From the NCBI GenBank assembly GCA_047605425.1, contig JASGFT010000131.1, positions 1-13,955 on the forward strand: DNA of 13,955 bases. Reading direction: 5' to 3'. Position 1 is the first letter of the stretch; every line of letters begins with the position of its first letter. Both the position numbers and the translations under genes were made by a program. The notes below the pieces were generated by a model, which did not search any database, was not told where the DNA came from, and saw nothing but the letters and a program-made list of their open reading frames with translations. Below, one piece after another: positions 1 to 7,431 of the stretch. The DNA comes from JAKPAM01 sp047605425 (lineage in GTDB: Bacteria > Pseudomonadota > Gammaproteobacteria > Burkholderiales > Burkholderiaceae_E).

Positions 1-2613
1 ATGGATATGGACAGCGGCAAGTTCTACTTCATCGAGGTCAACCCGCGCATCCAGGTCGAGCACACCGTGACCGAAATGGTCACCGGCATCGATATCGTCA
101 AGGCGCAGATCCACATCCTCGACGGCTTTGCCATCGGCACCCCGGAATCGGGCGTGCCGAAGCAGGAGGACATCCGCCTCAACGGCCATGCGCTGCAGTG
201 CCGCATCACCACCGAGGATCCCGAGCAGAACTTCATCCCGGACTATGGCCGGATCACCGCCTATCGCGGCGCGACCGGCTTCGGCATCCGGCTCGACGGC
301 GGCACGCCTACCGGCGCCGTCATCCCGTACACGTCCGCTGCTCGAGAAGGTCACCGCCTGGGCGCCGAGTCCCGTCGAAGCGATCGCGCGCATGCATCGC
401 GCGCTGTGGGAGTTCCGCATCCGCGGCGTCGCGACGAACCTGCGCTTTCTCGACCAGGTCATCGCGCGCCGAAGTTCGCGCACGGCGAATACACCACGAA
501 GTTCATCGACGAGACGCCGGAACTCTTCAAGTGGGAGAAGAAGCGGGACCGCGCCACGCGCATCCTGAGCTTCATCGGCGAGACCATCGTCAACGGCAAC
601 CCGGAAGTGAAGGGCCGCATCAAGCCGAAGCAGATGACGCTGGCGCGGCTGCCGAAGGTCAACGTGTCGAAGGCACCGCCGCCGGGCACGAAGCAGAAGC
701 TCGACGAACTCGGCGCCGACGGTTTCGCGAAGTGGATGCTGGCGCAGCAGCGCGTGCTCATCACCGACACCGCGATGCGCGATGCGCACCAGTCGCTGCT
801 CGCGACCCGCATGCGTTCGCCCGACATGGCCGCGATCGCGCCGTACTACGCGCACATGTTGCCGCAGCTGTTCTCGGTGGAATGCTGGGCGGCGCCACGT
901 TCGACGTCGCGATGCGTTTCCTGCGCGAGGATCCGTGGGCGCGCCTCGAGCAATTCCGCGCGGCGATGCCGAACCTGCTGCTCCAGATGTTGCTGCGCTC
1001 GTCGAACGCCGTCGGCTACACCAACTACCCGGACAACGTCGTCAAGGCGTTCGTGAAGCAGGCCGCGACGTCGGGCATCGACGTGTTCCGCGTCTTCGAC
1101 TCGCTGAACTGGGTCGACAACATGCGCGTCGCCATCGACGCCGTGCGCGACACCGGCAAGTGTGTGAGCCGCCATCTGCTACTCGGGCAATCTCTCCTCG
1201 CCGAAGGAGACGAAGTACACGCTCGACTACTACCTCGAGATGGGCCGTAAGCTGAAGGCGGCCGGCGTGCACGTGCTCGGCATCAAGGACATGGCGGGCG
1301 TCGCGCGGCCGCGCGCGATCCGCGAGCTGGTGCGCGCGCTCAAGGCCGAGACCGGCCTGCCCGTGCACTTCCACACGCACGACACCAGCGGCATCGCCGC
1401 CGCGTCGGTGCTGGCGGCCGTCGAGGCCGGCGTCGACGCCATCGACGGCGCGCTCGACGCGATGAGCGGGCTGACCTCGCAGCCGAACCTGGGTGCGATC
1501 GTCGCCGCGCTCGAGGGCAGCGAGCGCGATCCGGGCCTGGATCGCGACGGGCTGCGGCAGTTGTCCGACTACTGGGAGGGCGTGCGCAAGTTCTACCAGC
1601 CGTTCGAGGCCGACATACGCGCCGGCACCGCCGACGTCTACCAGCACGAGATGCCGGGCGGCCAGTACACGAACCTGCGCGAGCAGGCGCGGGCGATGGG
1701 CCTCGAGCACCGCTGGGCCGAGGTGTCGCGGACGTACGCCGACGTCAACCGGCTGTTCGGCGACATCGTCAAGGTCACGCCGACGTCGAAGGTCGTCGGC
1801 GACATGGCGATCTTCATGGTGGCCAACGGCCTGGGTACGCGGGACATCCTCGACCCGTCGCGCGACATCGCGTTTCCGGATTCGGTGATCGCGCTGTTCA
1901 AGGGCGAGCTGGGCTTCCCGCCGGACGGCTTTCCGGCCGACGTGTCGCGGCGGATCCTCAAGTGCGGCACGCCGTCGCAGGTGCTGCCCGAGCCGCCGGC
2001 GCCGTACCGCCCGGGCGACGGCCTGGCGCCGGTCGACCTGGCCGCGGCGCGCGAGGAGGCCGAGAAGGCCGTCGGCCGCCACATCGACGACGACGAGCTG
2101 GCCTCGTACCTGATGTATCCGAAGGTGTTCCGCGACTACGCGGCGCACCAGCGCCAGTACGGCGACGTCAGCGTGCTGCCGACGCGCACGTTCTTCTACG
2201 GCCTGGCCGATCGCGAGGAGATCGCGTTCGGCATCGACGCGGGCAAGACGCTGATCCTGTCATTGCAGGGCAGCACGCCGGTCGACGACGATACGGCCGT
2301 GCAGTTGTTCTTCGAGTTGAACGGCCAGGCGCGGGCGATGCCGATCGCCAAGGCCGGCGCCAAGGCCGTCGCCCAGCGCGCGCAGGCCGACGCCGAGAAC
2401 CCGAACCACGTGCCGGCGCCGATGCCCGGCATGGTCGTGACCGTCGGCGTCAAGCCCGGCCAGTCGGTCAAGGCCGGCGATCCGCTGGTGTCGATCGAGG
2501 CGATGAAGATGGAGTCGCAGATCCGCGCCGAGCGCGACGCGACGATCAAGGCCGTGCACGTGAAGCCCGGCGATACGATCGCCGCGCACGACCTGTTGAT
2601 CGAGCTCGGGTAA
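1..2613 (+). CDS. pyc: Pyruvate carboxylase, 5'-partial, reading frame interrupted by small deletions
   Basis: Biotin-dependent cytosolic enzyme that carboxylates pyruvate to oxaloacetate, the anaplerotic entry to the TCA cycle. The window opens inside the biotin carboxylase domain, so the ATG at 1 is not the start. EVNPRIQVEH (34-63) is the biotin carboxylase active-site strand. The carboxyltransferase domain shows DTAMRDAHQ (766-792), GIKDMAG with the lysine that is carboxylated in the family (codon 1285), and the metal-binding HFHTH (1366-1380). The C-terminal biotinyl domain has EAMKMES with the biotin lysine at 2506-2508, and the gene ends at TAA 2611-2613. Homology runs in frame 1 to about 322, frame 2 to about 468, frame 1 to about 888, frame 3 to about 1160, briefly frame 2, then frame 1 from about 1168 to the end. 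Most breaks are explained by one missing G or C. I favour sequence error near a contig edge over a true pseudogene. The order of domains matches single-chain pyruvate carboxylase of about 1150 residues. Confidence 0.93.
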
Positions 2614-2619
2614 GCGCCC

Positions 2620-3495
2620 TTACTTGAACTGCACCGATACGCTCGGGTTGCCCGGCAGCCCGTCGTAGACGGCCCAGACCGTCGTGCCGGCCTTGGGCTG
2701 CAGCAGCTTGGTGAACGAGCCCAGCGACAGCAGATCGCCTTCCTTCAGCGTGATGCCGTTCTTCTCCAGGTCGCCGGCCAGCCAGATCGCCGCATTGAGC
2801 GGCTGGTTCAGGATCGCGCTGCCTTTGCCGCTATCCAGGTCGCGGCCATCGCTGCCGACCAGCCGGACCGTCATGTCGCGCAGCGAGTCGAGGAACGCCT
2901 GCGTGGGCTGCACCCGAATCGGCTCGCCGAGCACGCCGTAGCGGGCGCCGACGTTGACCAGTTGCAGCGCCGGGCCGTTCAGCTTCGACGGGTCCTCGTA
3001 CTGCAGGTCCGGCAGCTCGATGAACGGGTAGATGACGCTGATCTGCGACAGCGCCTCGAGCGGGGTCTTCGCGTCGTGGATCTTCGCGCTCTTGACGACG
3101 GCGACCAGGTCGGCCTCGAACACCGGCCGCGCGCCGAACTGCGCGGGCACCGACGCGCCGTTGCGCAGGATCATCTTCTGGTTCAGCGTGCCCCACATCG
3201 GCGCCGGATAGTTGAAGCGCTTCTGGACCGCCTCGTTGGTCAGGCCGGCCTTGTAGCCGATGACCGGCCCGTGGGTGCTCGTCAGCGTCCGCGCGAACTT
3301 GTCGCGGCCGCACTGCGCGCCGGCGATCGTCAGGTCGGCCGGCGGCGTCGGTTGCTGTTGCAGCGCGACGTAGCGGGCGTTCATCGCCTTGATCGCCGCG
3401 TCGGACGGGCAGGTCGGCGCGTCGGGTTTCATGCCGGCGCAGCCGGCCAGCAGCGCGAGCGCGCCGGCGGTGGCGGCGAGACGGATCGTTGGCAT
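2620..3495 (-). CDS. Lipoprotein of the 2-keto-4-pentenoate hydratase (MhpD/FAH-like) family
   Basis: A 291-residue protein. The start at 3495 has AGGAG seven bases upstream and puts a lipoprotein signal at the N-terminus: hydrophobic stretch 5-17, then lipobox LAGC with Cys19. An upstream in-frame ATG at 3579 would bury this signal, so I reject it. The body matches the hydratase/decarboxylase branch of the FAH superfamily: GYKAGLT (80-86), FEADL (126-130) and PFIEL (157-161). E127, D129 and E160 align with the metal-ligand Glu set of MhpD, with Asp in place of the second Glu. The family normally hydrates 2-hydroxypentadienoate-type intermediates of aromatic meta-cleavage in the cytosol, so a periplasmic, lipid-anchored member is unusual; its substrate is unknown. 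It converges on pyc with a 6-base gap. A possible -10 TATGAT (3575-3580) upstream suggests its own promoter. Confidence 0.82.
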   Translation of the reverse strand: MPTIRLAATAGALALLAGCAGMKPDAPTCPSDAAIKAMNARYVALQQQPTPPADLTIAGAQCGRDKFARTLTSTHGPVIGYKAGLTNEAVQKRFNYPAPMWGTLNQKMILRNGASVPAQFGARPVFEADLVAVVKSAKIHDAKTPLEALSQISVIYPFIELPDLQYEDPSKLNGPALQLVNVGARYGVLGEPIRVQPTQAFLDSLRDMTVRLVGSDGRDLDSGKGSAILNQPLNAAIWLAGDLEKNGITLKEGDLLSLGSFTKLLQPKAGTTVWAVYDGLPGNPSVSVQFK

Positions 3496-3632
3496 CGTCG
3501 TGTCTCCTGGACGAGAAGGGTAGGGTCGTCGATCGGCCCGACGCCGCGCGGCGCGCGGGGGGCGGACGGAGTCGATCATACCGTGGCGTCCCGGCGCATC
3601 ACCCTTTCACCGACCGGGGGTTGGCCGACCGT

Positions 3633-4868
3633 CTATCGTCCGGCCGCGACCAGCTCGGCGAACGTCACCTCCTTGTCGACGCGCACGTCGGACGGCAGCC
3701 CGAGCACGCGCTCGGCCAGGATGTTCTTCAGGATCTCGTCGGTGCCGCCGGCCACGCGCATCGCCGGCGCGTACATCATCGCCTGCTGGAACCAGGCCTG
3801 CATCGGCGCGAGCTCCGGGTCCATGACGATACCGGCCTGGCCGATCAGGTCCATCCCGTACAGCGCGATGTCCTGCAGCTTGACGGCGCTGACGACCTTG
3901 CCGATCGAGGCCTCGGGGCCGGGCGCCTGCCCGCGCGACAGCGCCGTCATCGTCCGGAACTTCGTGTACTTGAGCCCCTGCGTCTTGACGTACCAGTCGG
4001 CCAGCCGCTCGCGCACGGCCGCGTTGCCGATCGCCGGCTCGCCGTCGAGATCGAGCCGGGCGGCCAGCCGGTACAGGTCCTCGGCGTCGGGACCCGGCGC
4101 GTCGCCGACCGCCAGCCGCTCGTTCATCAGCGTGGTCAGCGACACCTTCCAGCCGCCGCCGACCGGGCCGAGCCGCTGCGCGTCGGGGATCCGCACGTCG
4201 GTGAAGAACACCTCGTTGAAGTTCGACGTGCCGGCGATCTGCTTGATGCGCCGCACCTCGACACCCGGCGAGCGCATGTCGAGGAAGAAGAACGTCAGCC
4301 CCGCGTGCTTGGGCACGTTCGGGTCGGTGCGCGTGACCAGGATGCCGAAGTCGCAGAAATGCGCGCCCGAGGTCCAGATCTTCTGGCCGTTGACGACCCA
4401 GTCGTCGCCGTCGCGGACCGCGCGCGTCTTCAGCCCGGCCAGGTCCGAGCCCGCCGACGGTTCGGAGAACAACTGGCACCAGATCTCGTCGCCGCGCAGC
4501 GCCGGCGTCACGTGCCGTTCGAGTTGGGCGGGCGTCGCGTACGTCATCATCGTCGGGATGCACATGCCCAGGCCGATCTCGTAGACGCCGCGCGGCACCT
4601 GGTAGCGGGCCTCCTCCTGGTTGTAGATCACCTGCTGGATCGGCGTGCCGCCGCGCCCGCCCCAGCGCGGGTCCCAGGTGATGCCGGCGAAGCCGGCCTC
4701 GTACTTGCGCCGCTGCCAGTCCTTCGCGCGGCGCAGGCCTTCGGGGCCTTCGATGTAGCGCACGCGCTGCGCCGGATCGCCGGGCTTGCGCAGCGTCGCG
4801 TTGGCGTCGAGGAACGCGCGGACCTCGGCGCGGAACGCCGCCTCGTCGGGGGTGTCGTTGAAATCCAT
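3633..4868 (-). CDS. Acyl-CoA dehydrogenase, probable catalytic (alpha) subunit
   Basis: A 411-residue FAD-dependent acyl-CoA dehydrogenase that introduces an alpha,beta double bond into an acyl-CoA. Visible motifs are the flavin-binding segment CQLFSEPSAGSD (131-142), WVVNGQKIWTSGAH (157-170) and the C-terminal AGGTDEI (373-379). The catalytic Glu of the MCAD type (YEGT) is replaced by Gly here. E250 in LMNER lies where isovaleryl-CoA and long-chain enzymes carry their base, so it is the candidate catalytic residue. The ATG at 4868 is preceded by GGAGAC. The gene lies 33 bases downstream of the second dehydrogenase gene on the same strand, so the two are probably co-transcribed. Paired dehydrogenases of this kind form alpha2beta2 heterotetramers in mycobacterial steroid catabolism (FadE26-FadE27, FadE28-FadE29). 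The substrate cannot be read from sequence. Confidence 0.9.
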   Translation of the reverse strand: MDFNDTPDEAAFRAEVRAFLDANATLRKPGDPAQRVRYIEGPEGLRRAKDWQRRKYEAGFAGITWDPRWGGRGGTPIQQVIYNQEEARYQVPRGVYEIGLGMCIPTMMTYATPAQLERHVTPALRGDEIWCQLFSEPSAGSDLAGLKTRAVRDGDDWVVNGQKIWTSGAHFCDFGILVTRTDPNVPKHAGLTFFFLDMRSPGVEVRRIKQIAGTSNFNEVFFTDVRIPDAQRLGPVGGGWKVSLTTLMNERLAVGDAPGPDAEDLYRLAARLDLDGEPAIGNAAVRERLADWYVKTQGLKYTKFRTMTALSRGQAPGPEASIGKVVSAVKLQDIALYGMDLIGQAGIVMDPELAPMQAWFQQAMMYAPAMRVAGGTDEILKNILAERVLGLPSDVRVDKEVTFAELVAAGR

Positions 4869-4901
4869 GTCGTCTCCGTTCGATGTGGGTCGCCGCGCCG
4901 C

Positions 4902-6029
4902 TCAGGCGGCCTGGCGCTGGAGCTGCTCGCCCCAGCGCGTCACCAGTTGATCCTTCCACCACGCGTTGCCGCCGATCGCCAGCCCCAGCAGCTTGGCGCG
5001 GCGATGGAACAGGTGCGCGTCGACCTCCCAGGTGATGCCCATGCCGCCGTGGGTCTGGATGTTCTCCTTGCTGGCGAGCTGCGCGGCGTCGGTCGCGCCG
5101 ACACGGGCGCTGGCGGCGGCCAGCGGCAGCTCGGGCGCGTCGGCCTGCAGCGCCCAGGCGCCGTAGTACGCGTTGGAGCGCGCCAGCTCGAGCGCGATGT
5201 AGACGTCGGCCAGCTTGTGCTTGATCGCCTGGAACGAGCCGATCGGCCGGCCGAACGCGTGGCGCTCCTTCGCGTATGTGGTGGCCATCTGCAGGCAGCG
5301 CTGGGCGATGCCGATCTGCTCGAACGCGATCAGCACCGCCGCGCGATCGAGCACGCGGGCGATCGCCGCCCAGCCCAGCGCCGCCCCTTCGCCCAGCGGC
5401 TCGGCCCGTACGTCGGCGAAATCCAGCCGCGAGTGCTCGCGCGTCGGATCGATCGTTTCCAGCGATCGGCGCGACACGCCGGCCTGCGTCAGGTCGACGA
5501 TGGCCAGCGTGGCCGTGCCGTCCTCGTCGCGCGTGGCGACGATCGCCAGGTCGGCGATGCCGCCGTCGGCGACCGGCCATTTGCTGCCGTTCAGGCGGCC
5601 GCCGCGCAACGATGCGGTGATCGCCCGGTCGCCGGGCTGGCCCGGGCCTTCGGCCAGCGCGAAGCAGCCGATGCGCTCGCCGGCGGCCAGCGACGGCAGC
5701 CATTGCGCGCGCTGCGCGTCGCTGCCCCAGGCCAGCAGCGCCTCGGTGGCTAGCGAGACCGACGAGGTGAACGGCACCGGCGCGATCGCGCGGCCGACTT
5801 CCTCGGCGATCACGCACAGGCCTTCGTGGCCGAGGCCCACGCCGCCGAATCGCTCGGGCACCGCGGCGCCGAGCCAGCCCAGGCCGGCCATCTCCTGCCA
5901 CAGCGCGCGGTCCCAGGGCTTGCGGCCCTCGAGGACGTCGCGAACCGCCCGGATCGACGAGCGCTCGGCCAGCATCCGCCGCGCCTGGTCGCGCAGCATG
6001 TCCAGTTCCTGCGAAAACTCGAAGTTCAT
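4902..6029 (-). CDS. Acyl-CoA dehydrogenase-like protein, probable non-catalytic (beta) subunit
   Basis: A 375-residue acyl-CoA dehydrogenase fold protein. The start at 6029 is chosen over the upstream in-frame ATG at 6188 because AGGAGACACGCG directly precedes it and MNFEFSQELDMLRDQ is a typical family N-terminus. The C-terminal half is well conserved: ERHAFGRPIGSFQAIKHKLAD (255-275) and QTHGGMGITWE (325-335). The flavin-binding segment is degenerate: ALAEGPGQPGD (124-134) instead of the usual ALTEPGAGSD. I see no clear catalytic Glu at either known position. This fits a beta subunit that supplies FAD/CoA-binding surface to the neighbouring dehydrogenase. It is the first gene of the minus-strand unit and is probably transcribed from the promoter at 6068-6097, which overlaps a palindrome. 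Confidence 0.87.
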   Translation of the reverse strand: MNFEFSQELDMLRDQARRMLAERSSIRAVRDVLEGRKPWDRALWQEMAGLGWLGAAVPERFGGVGLGHEGLCVIAEEVGRAIAPVPFTSSVSLATEALLAWGSDAQRAQWLPSLAAGERIGCFALAEGPGQPGDRAITASLRGGRLNGSKWPVADGGIADLAIVATRDEDGTATLAIVDLTQAGVSRRSLETIDPTREHSRLDFADVRAEPLGEGAALGWAAIARVLDRAAVLIAFEQIGIAQRCLQMATTYAKERHAFGRPIGSFQAIKHKLADVYIALELARSNAYYGAWALQADAPELPLAAASARVGATDAAQLASKENIQTHGGMGITWEVDAHLFHRRAKLLGLAIGGNAWWKDQLVTRWGEQLQRQAA

Positions 6030-6058
6030 CGCGCGTGTCTCCTGTCGTATCATCGTTG

Positions 6059-6080
6059 TTGGTTTTAATGATAAAACCAA
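6059..6080. promoter_or_regulatory. AT-rich palindromic operator, probable MarR-family site
   Basis: Perfect inverted repeat TTGGTTTTA-N4-TAAAACCAA, two 9-base arms in an otherwise GC-rich region. It lies between the dehydrogenase pair (-) and the MarR gene (+), and covers the predicted -10 of the dehydrogenase promoter. Its size and symmetry suit a MarR dimer. That this MarR binds it is inference from position. Confidence 0.7.
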
Positions 6081-6097
6081 TTGGCTCCGGCCTCCAA
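6068..6097 (-). promoter_or_regulatory. Predicted sigma70-type promoter of the acyl-CoA dehydrogenase pair
   Basis: On the minus strand TTGGAG (6092-6097) and TATCAT (6068-6073) are separated by 18 bases, giving a leader of about 32 bases to the ATG at 6029. The -10 lies inside the palindrome at 6059-6080, so a bound repressor would block polymerase. Confidence 0.5.
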
Positions 6098-6144
6098 CGG
6101 GATTCGACCGCCGACGGCGCGAATCCGCGCGTGGCGGGCCGGAC

Positions 6145-6174
6145 CGGGGGCCATGCCCGCTCGCGCGGCCCCCG
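6145..6174 (+). other. GC-rich leader hairpin upstream of the synthetase remnant
   Basis: CGGGGGCC (6145-6152) and GGCCCCCG (6167-6174) form an 8-base-pair stem with a 14-base loop. It ends seven bases before GGAGACACG and the ATG at 6190. It could fold in the leader RNA; there is no T-tract, so a terminator is not supported. Function unknown. Confidence 0.35.
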
Positions 6175-6189
6175 CCGTATGGAGACACG

Positions 6190-6312
6190 ATGTCCGAACC
6201 GCAGTACCTCGGCGACCATGCGCGTCTGACGCCAGCCGAAGCCCGCTACATCGTCCGCGACAGCGGCTCGCGCGCGCTGATCGGCTCGGGTGATGCCGCG
6301 GATGAACGATGA
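6190..6312 (+). pseudogene. Remnant of an acyl-CoA synthetase N-terminus (40-residue ORF)
   Basis: The ORF has a strong start: GGAGACACG immediately before the ATG, like other genes here. Residues 1-11 (MSEPQYLGDHA) resemble the extreme N-terminus of AMP-forming acyl-CoA synthetases. Residues 12-33, containing RLTPAEARYIVRDSG and SRALIGS, resemble the segment those enzymes carry some 60-90 residues in. The intervening part of the AMP-binding domain and everything after residue 33 are missing, and the ORF stops at TGA 6310-6312, where the MarR coding region begins. I infer an internal deletion followed by loss of the rest of the gene. A synthetase divergent from an acyl-CoA dehydrogenase pair would be a sensible ancestral arrangement. 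Assignment is by eye on a short stretch, so it is moderate; a small novel leader peptide is the alternative. Confidence 0.5.
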
Positions 6313-6325
6313 CGGGGGGCCAGCG

Positions 6326-6769
6326 ATGAAGGTTCCGACCGATCGCCAGCGCAAGGTCGCCGCGGTGCGCAGCATCGTCGCGATGTTCCGCGAGTTCGAG
6401 CAGCAGGCCCGCCGGCAGGAGATGAGCCTCGCGCACTACCGGCTGCTGCTGTTCCTGCGCAATGGTCCGCAGCGCGCCGGCGAGATCGCCGCGTCCGCGC
6501 TGGTCGCCAAACCGACGGTGTCGCTGCAGTTCGCCGATCTGCGCGATCGCGGCTGGGTCGCCGCGCTGATCGATCCGCGCGATAAGCGCGCCAGCCGTCT
6601 CGAGCTGACGCCGCAGGGGCGGGCGGCGATGGACAGTTTCGAAACGCGGCTCGTCGAGACGCTCGAATCGGCGACGCCGCCCGATTCGCACGAAGCCGTC
6701 ATCGACGGCCTGAACCGCTTGTACCTGGCGCTGGGCGAGACGCGCGAACGGCGTCTGGGGCAGCGTTGA
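6326..6769 (+). CDS. MarR-family transcriptional regulator
   Basis: A 147-residue winged-helix regulator. The helix-turn-helix spans about residues 47-80 (GPQRAGEIAASALVAKPTVS followed by LQFADLRDRGWV), and the wing has the family hallmark DPRDKRASRLELTPQG (83-98). The length is normal for MarR. The start at 6326 is preferred because a G-run lies about six bases upstream; starts at 6302, 6293 or 6290 (GTG) would add 8-12 residues and overlap the upstream remnant ORF. MarR proteins usually repress adjacent catabolic or efflux genes and release DNA on binding a small ligand such as an aromatic acid or acyl-CoA. The palindrome at 6059-6080 in the divergent region is the obvious candidate site, so it probably controls the dehydrogenase genes and itself. 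Confidence 0.88.
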   Translation: MKVPTDRQRKVAAVRSIVAMFREFEQQARRQEMSLAHYRLLLFLRNGPQRAGEIAASALVAKPTVSLQFADLRDRGWVAALIDPRDKRASRLELTPQGRAAMDSFETRLVETLESATPPDSHEAVIDGLNRLYLALGETRERRLGQR

Positions 6770-6810
6770 TGCATGGCTGACGTGCCGCGGCCCCCGAGCA
6801 CGGCGGGTGG

Positions 6811-6828
6811 GGCGGCCTGTCGGCCGCC
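6811..6828. terminator. Hairpin between convergent marR and DUF35 genes
   Basis: GGCGGCC-TGTC-GGCCGCC, a perfect 7-base-pair stem with a 4-base loop, lies between the stop codons at 6769 and 6833. No T-tract follows on either strand, so intrinsic termination is uncertain. Confidence 0.35.
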
Positions 6829-6832
6829 GTCG

Positions 6833-7270
6833 TCAGCGACCGGCGCGCTTGAAGGCCGGCAGCATCTCGTCGCCGCGCGGCTCGAAGACGACCTCGAGCC
6901 GCATGTCGGCGGGCAGGGCGGCCGCGTCCGGCGGCAGGCCCACCAGCTTCGACATCATCCGCACGCCCTCGTCGAGCTCGACGACCGCGATCACGTAAGG
7001 CGGCTCGCCGGCACGGTCGGACGCCGGCACCGGCGGGCTCACGTACGAATGCAGGCGGGCCTTGCCGCTGGCCCGCTTCCAGTCCAACTCGACCGACCCG
7101 CAGTCGGGGCAGCGCAGCCGCGGATACAGCAGGTGGGTGCCGCAGGCCAGGCAGTGCTGCAGGCGCAGTTCGCCGTGGCGCGTGCCGACCCAGAACGGAT
7201 CGAACGTCGGCGTCGCGGACAATCCGGCCTTGGCCGGGCCGGCGGCCGGGCGAGCAGGGGTCAGGTTCAT
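6833..7270 (-). CDS. DUF35 zinc-ribbon/OB-fold acyl-CoA-associated protein
   Basis: A 145-residue protein with the two parts of the DUF35 family: an N-terminal helix-rich segment (FDPFWVGTRHGEL, 23-35) leading to a rubredoxin-like zinc ribbon with cysteines 40/43 and 54/57 (CLAC, CPDC), then an OB fold (about 70-135, with LHSYVSPPVP and PYVIAVVELDEG). The start at 7270 is preceded by GAGGAGACATCG. DUF35 proteins usually work as obligate partners of SCP2-type thiolases or of MaoC-like hydratases such as ChsH1-ChsH2, in side-chain or aromatic acyl-CoA degradation. No thiolase or MaoC partner gene is present in the window, so the partner must be encoded elsewhere. The context of acyl-CoA dehydrogenases supports an acyl-CoA role. 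The gene stands 161 bases downstream of the receptor gene, with nothing recognisable in the gap. Confidence 0.88.
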   Translation of the reverse strand: MNLTPARPAAGPAKAGLSATPTFDPFWVGTRHGELRLQHCLACGTHLLYPRLRCPDCGSVELDWKRASGKARLHSYVSPPVPASDRAGEPPYVIAVVELDEGVRMMSKLVGLPPDAAALPADMRLEVVFEPRGDEMLPAFKRAGR

Positions 7271-7431
7271 CGATGTCTCCTCATCGCCGGTCCGGCGTGT
7301 CGTGATCGTCGGCGGCGGCCATCGTCGCCGGCTGGGCCGGACGCGGGTCATCTCATCGACGCGGACGGCAAGCATAACCGTTTTGGGCGATGCCGGATCA
7401 TTTTCGCGTCCTGCCTGGAGCCGGCCCAGGG

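Noticed and set aside
888..1240. Programmed ribosomal frameshifting in pyruvate carboxylase.
   Set aside because: Several separate shifts would be needed, no slippery heptamer with downstream structure is seen, and the enzyme is not known to use frameshifting.
3489..5753. A 754-codon plus-strand open frame opposite the acyl-CoA dehydrogenase genes.
   Set aside because: It lies antisense to two clear dehydrogenase genes, is rich in Arg/Ala/Gly/His from complementing GC-rich codons, and shows no domain or ribosome site.
3607..6375. A 922-codon minus-strand open frame across both dehydrogenase genes.
   Set aside because: It is out of frame with both real genes, has low-complexity Arg/Ala/Gly composition, and contains no recognisable motif.
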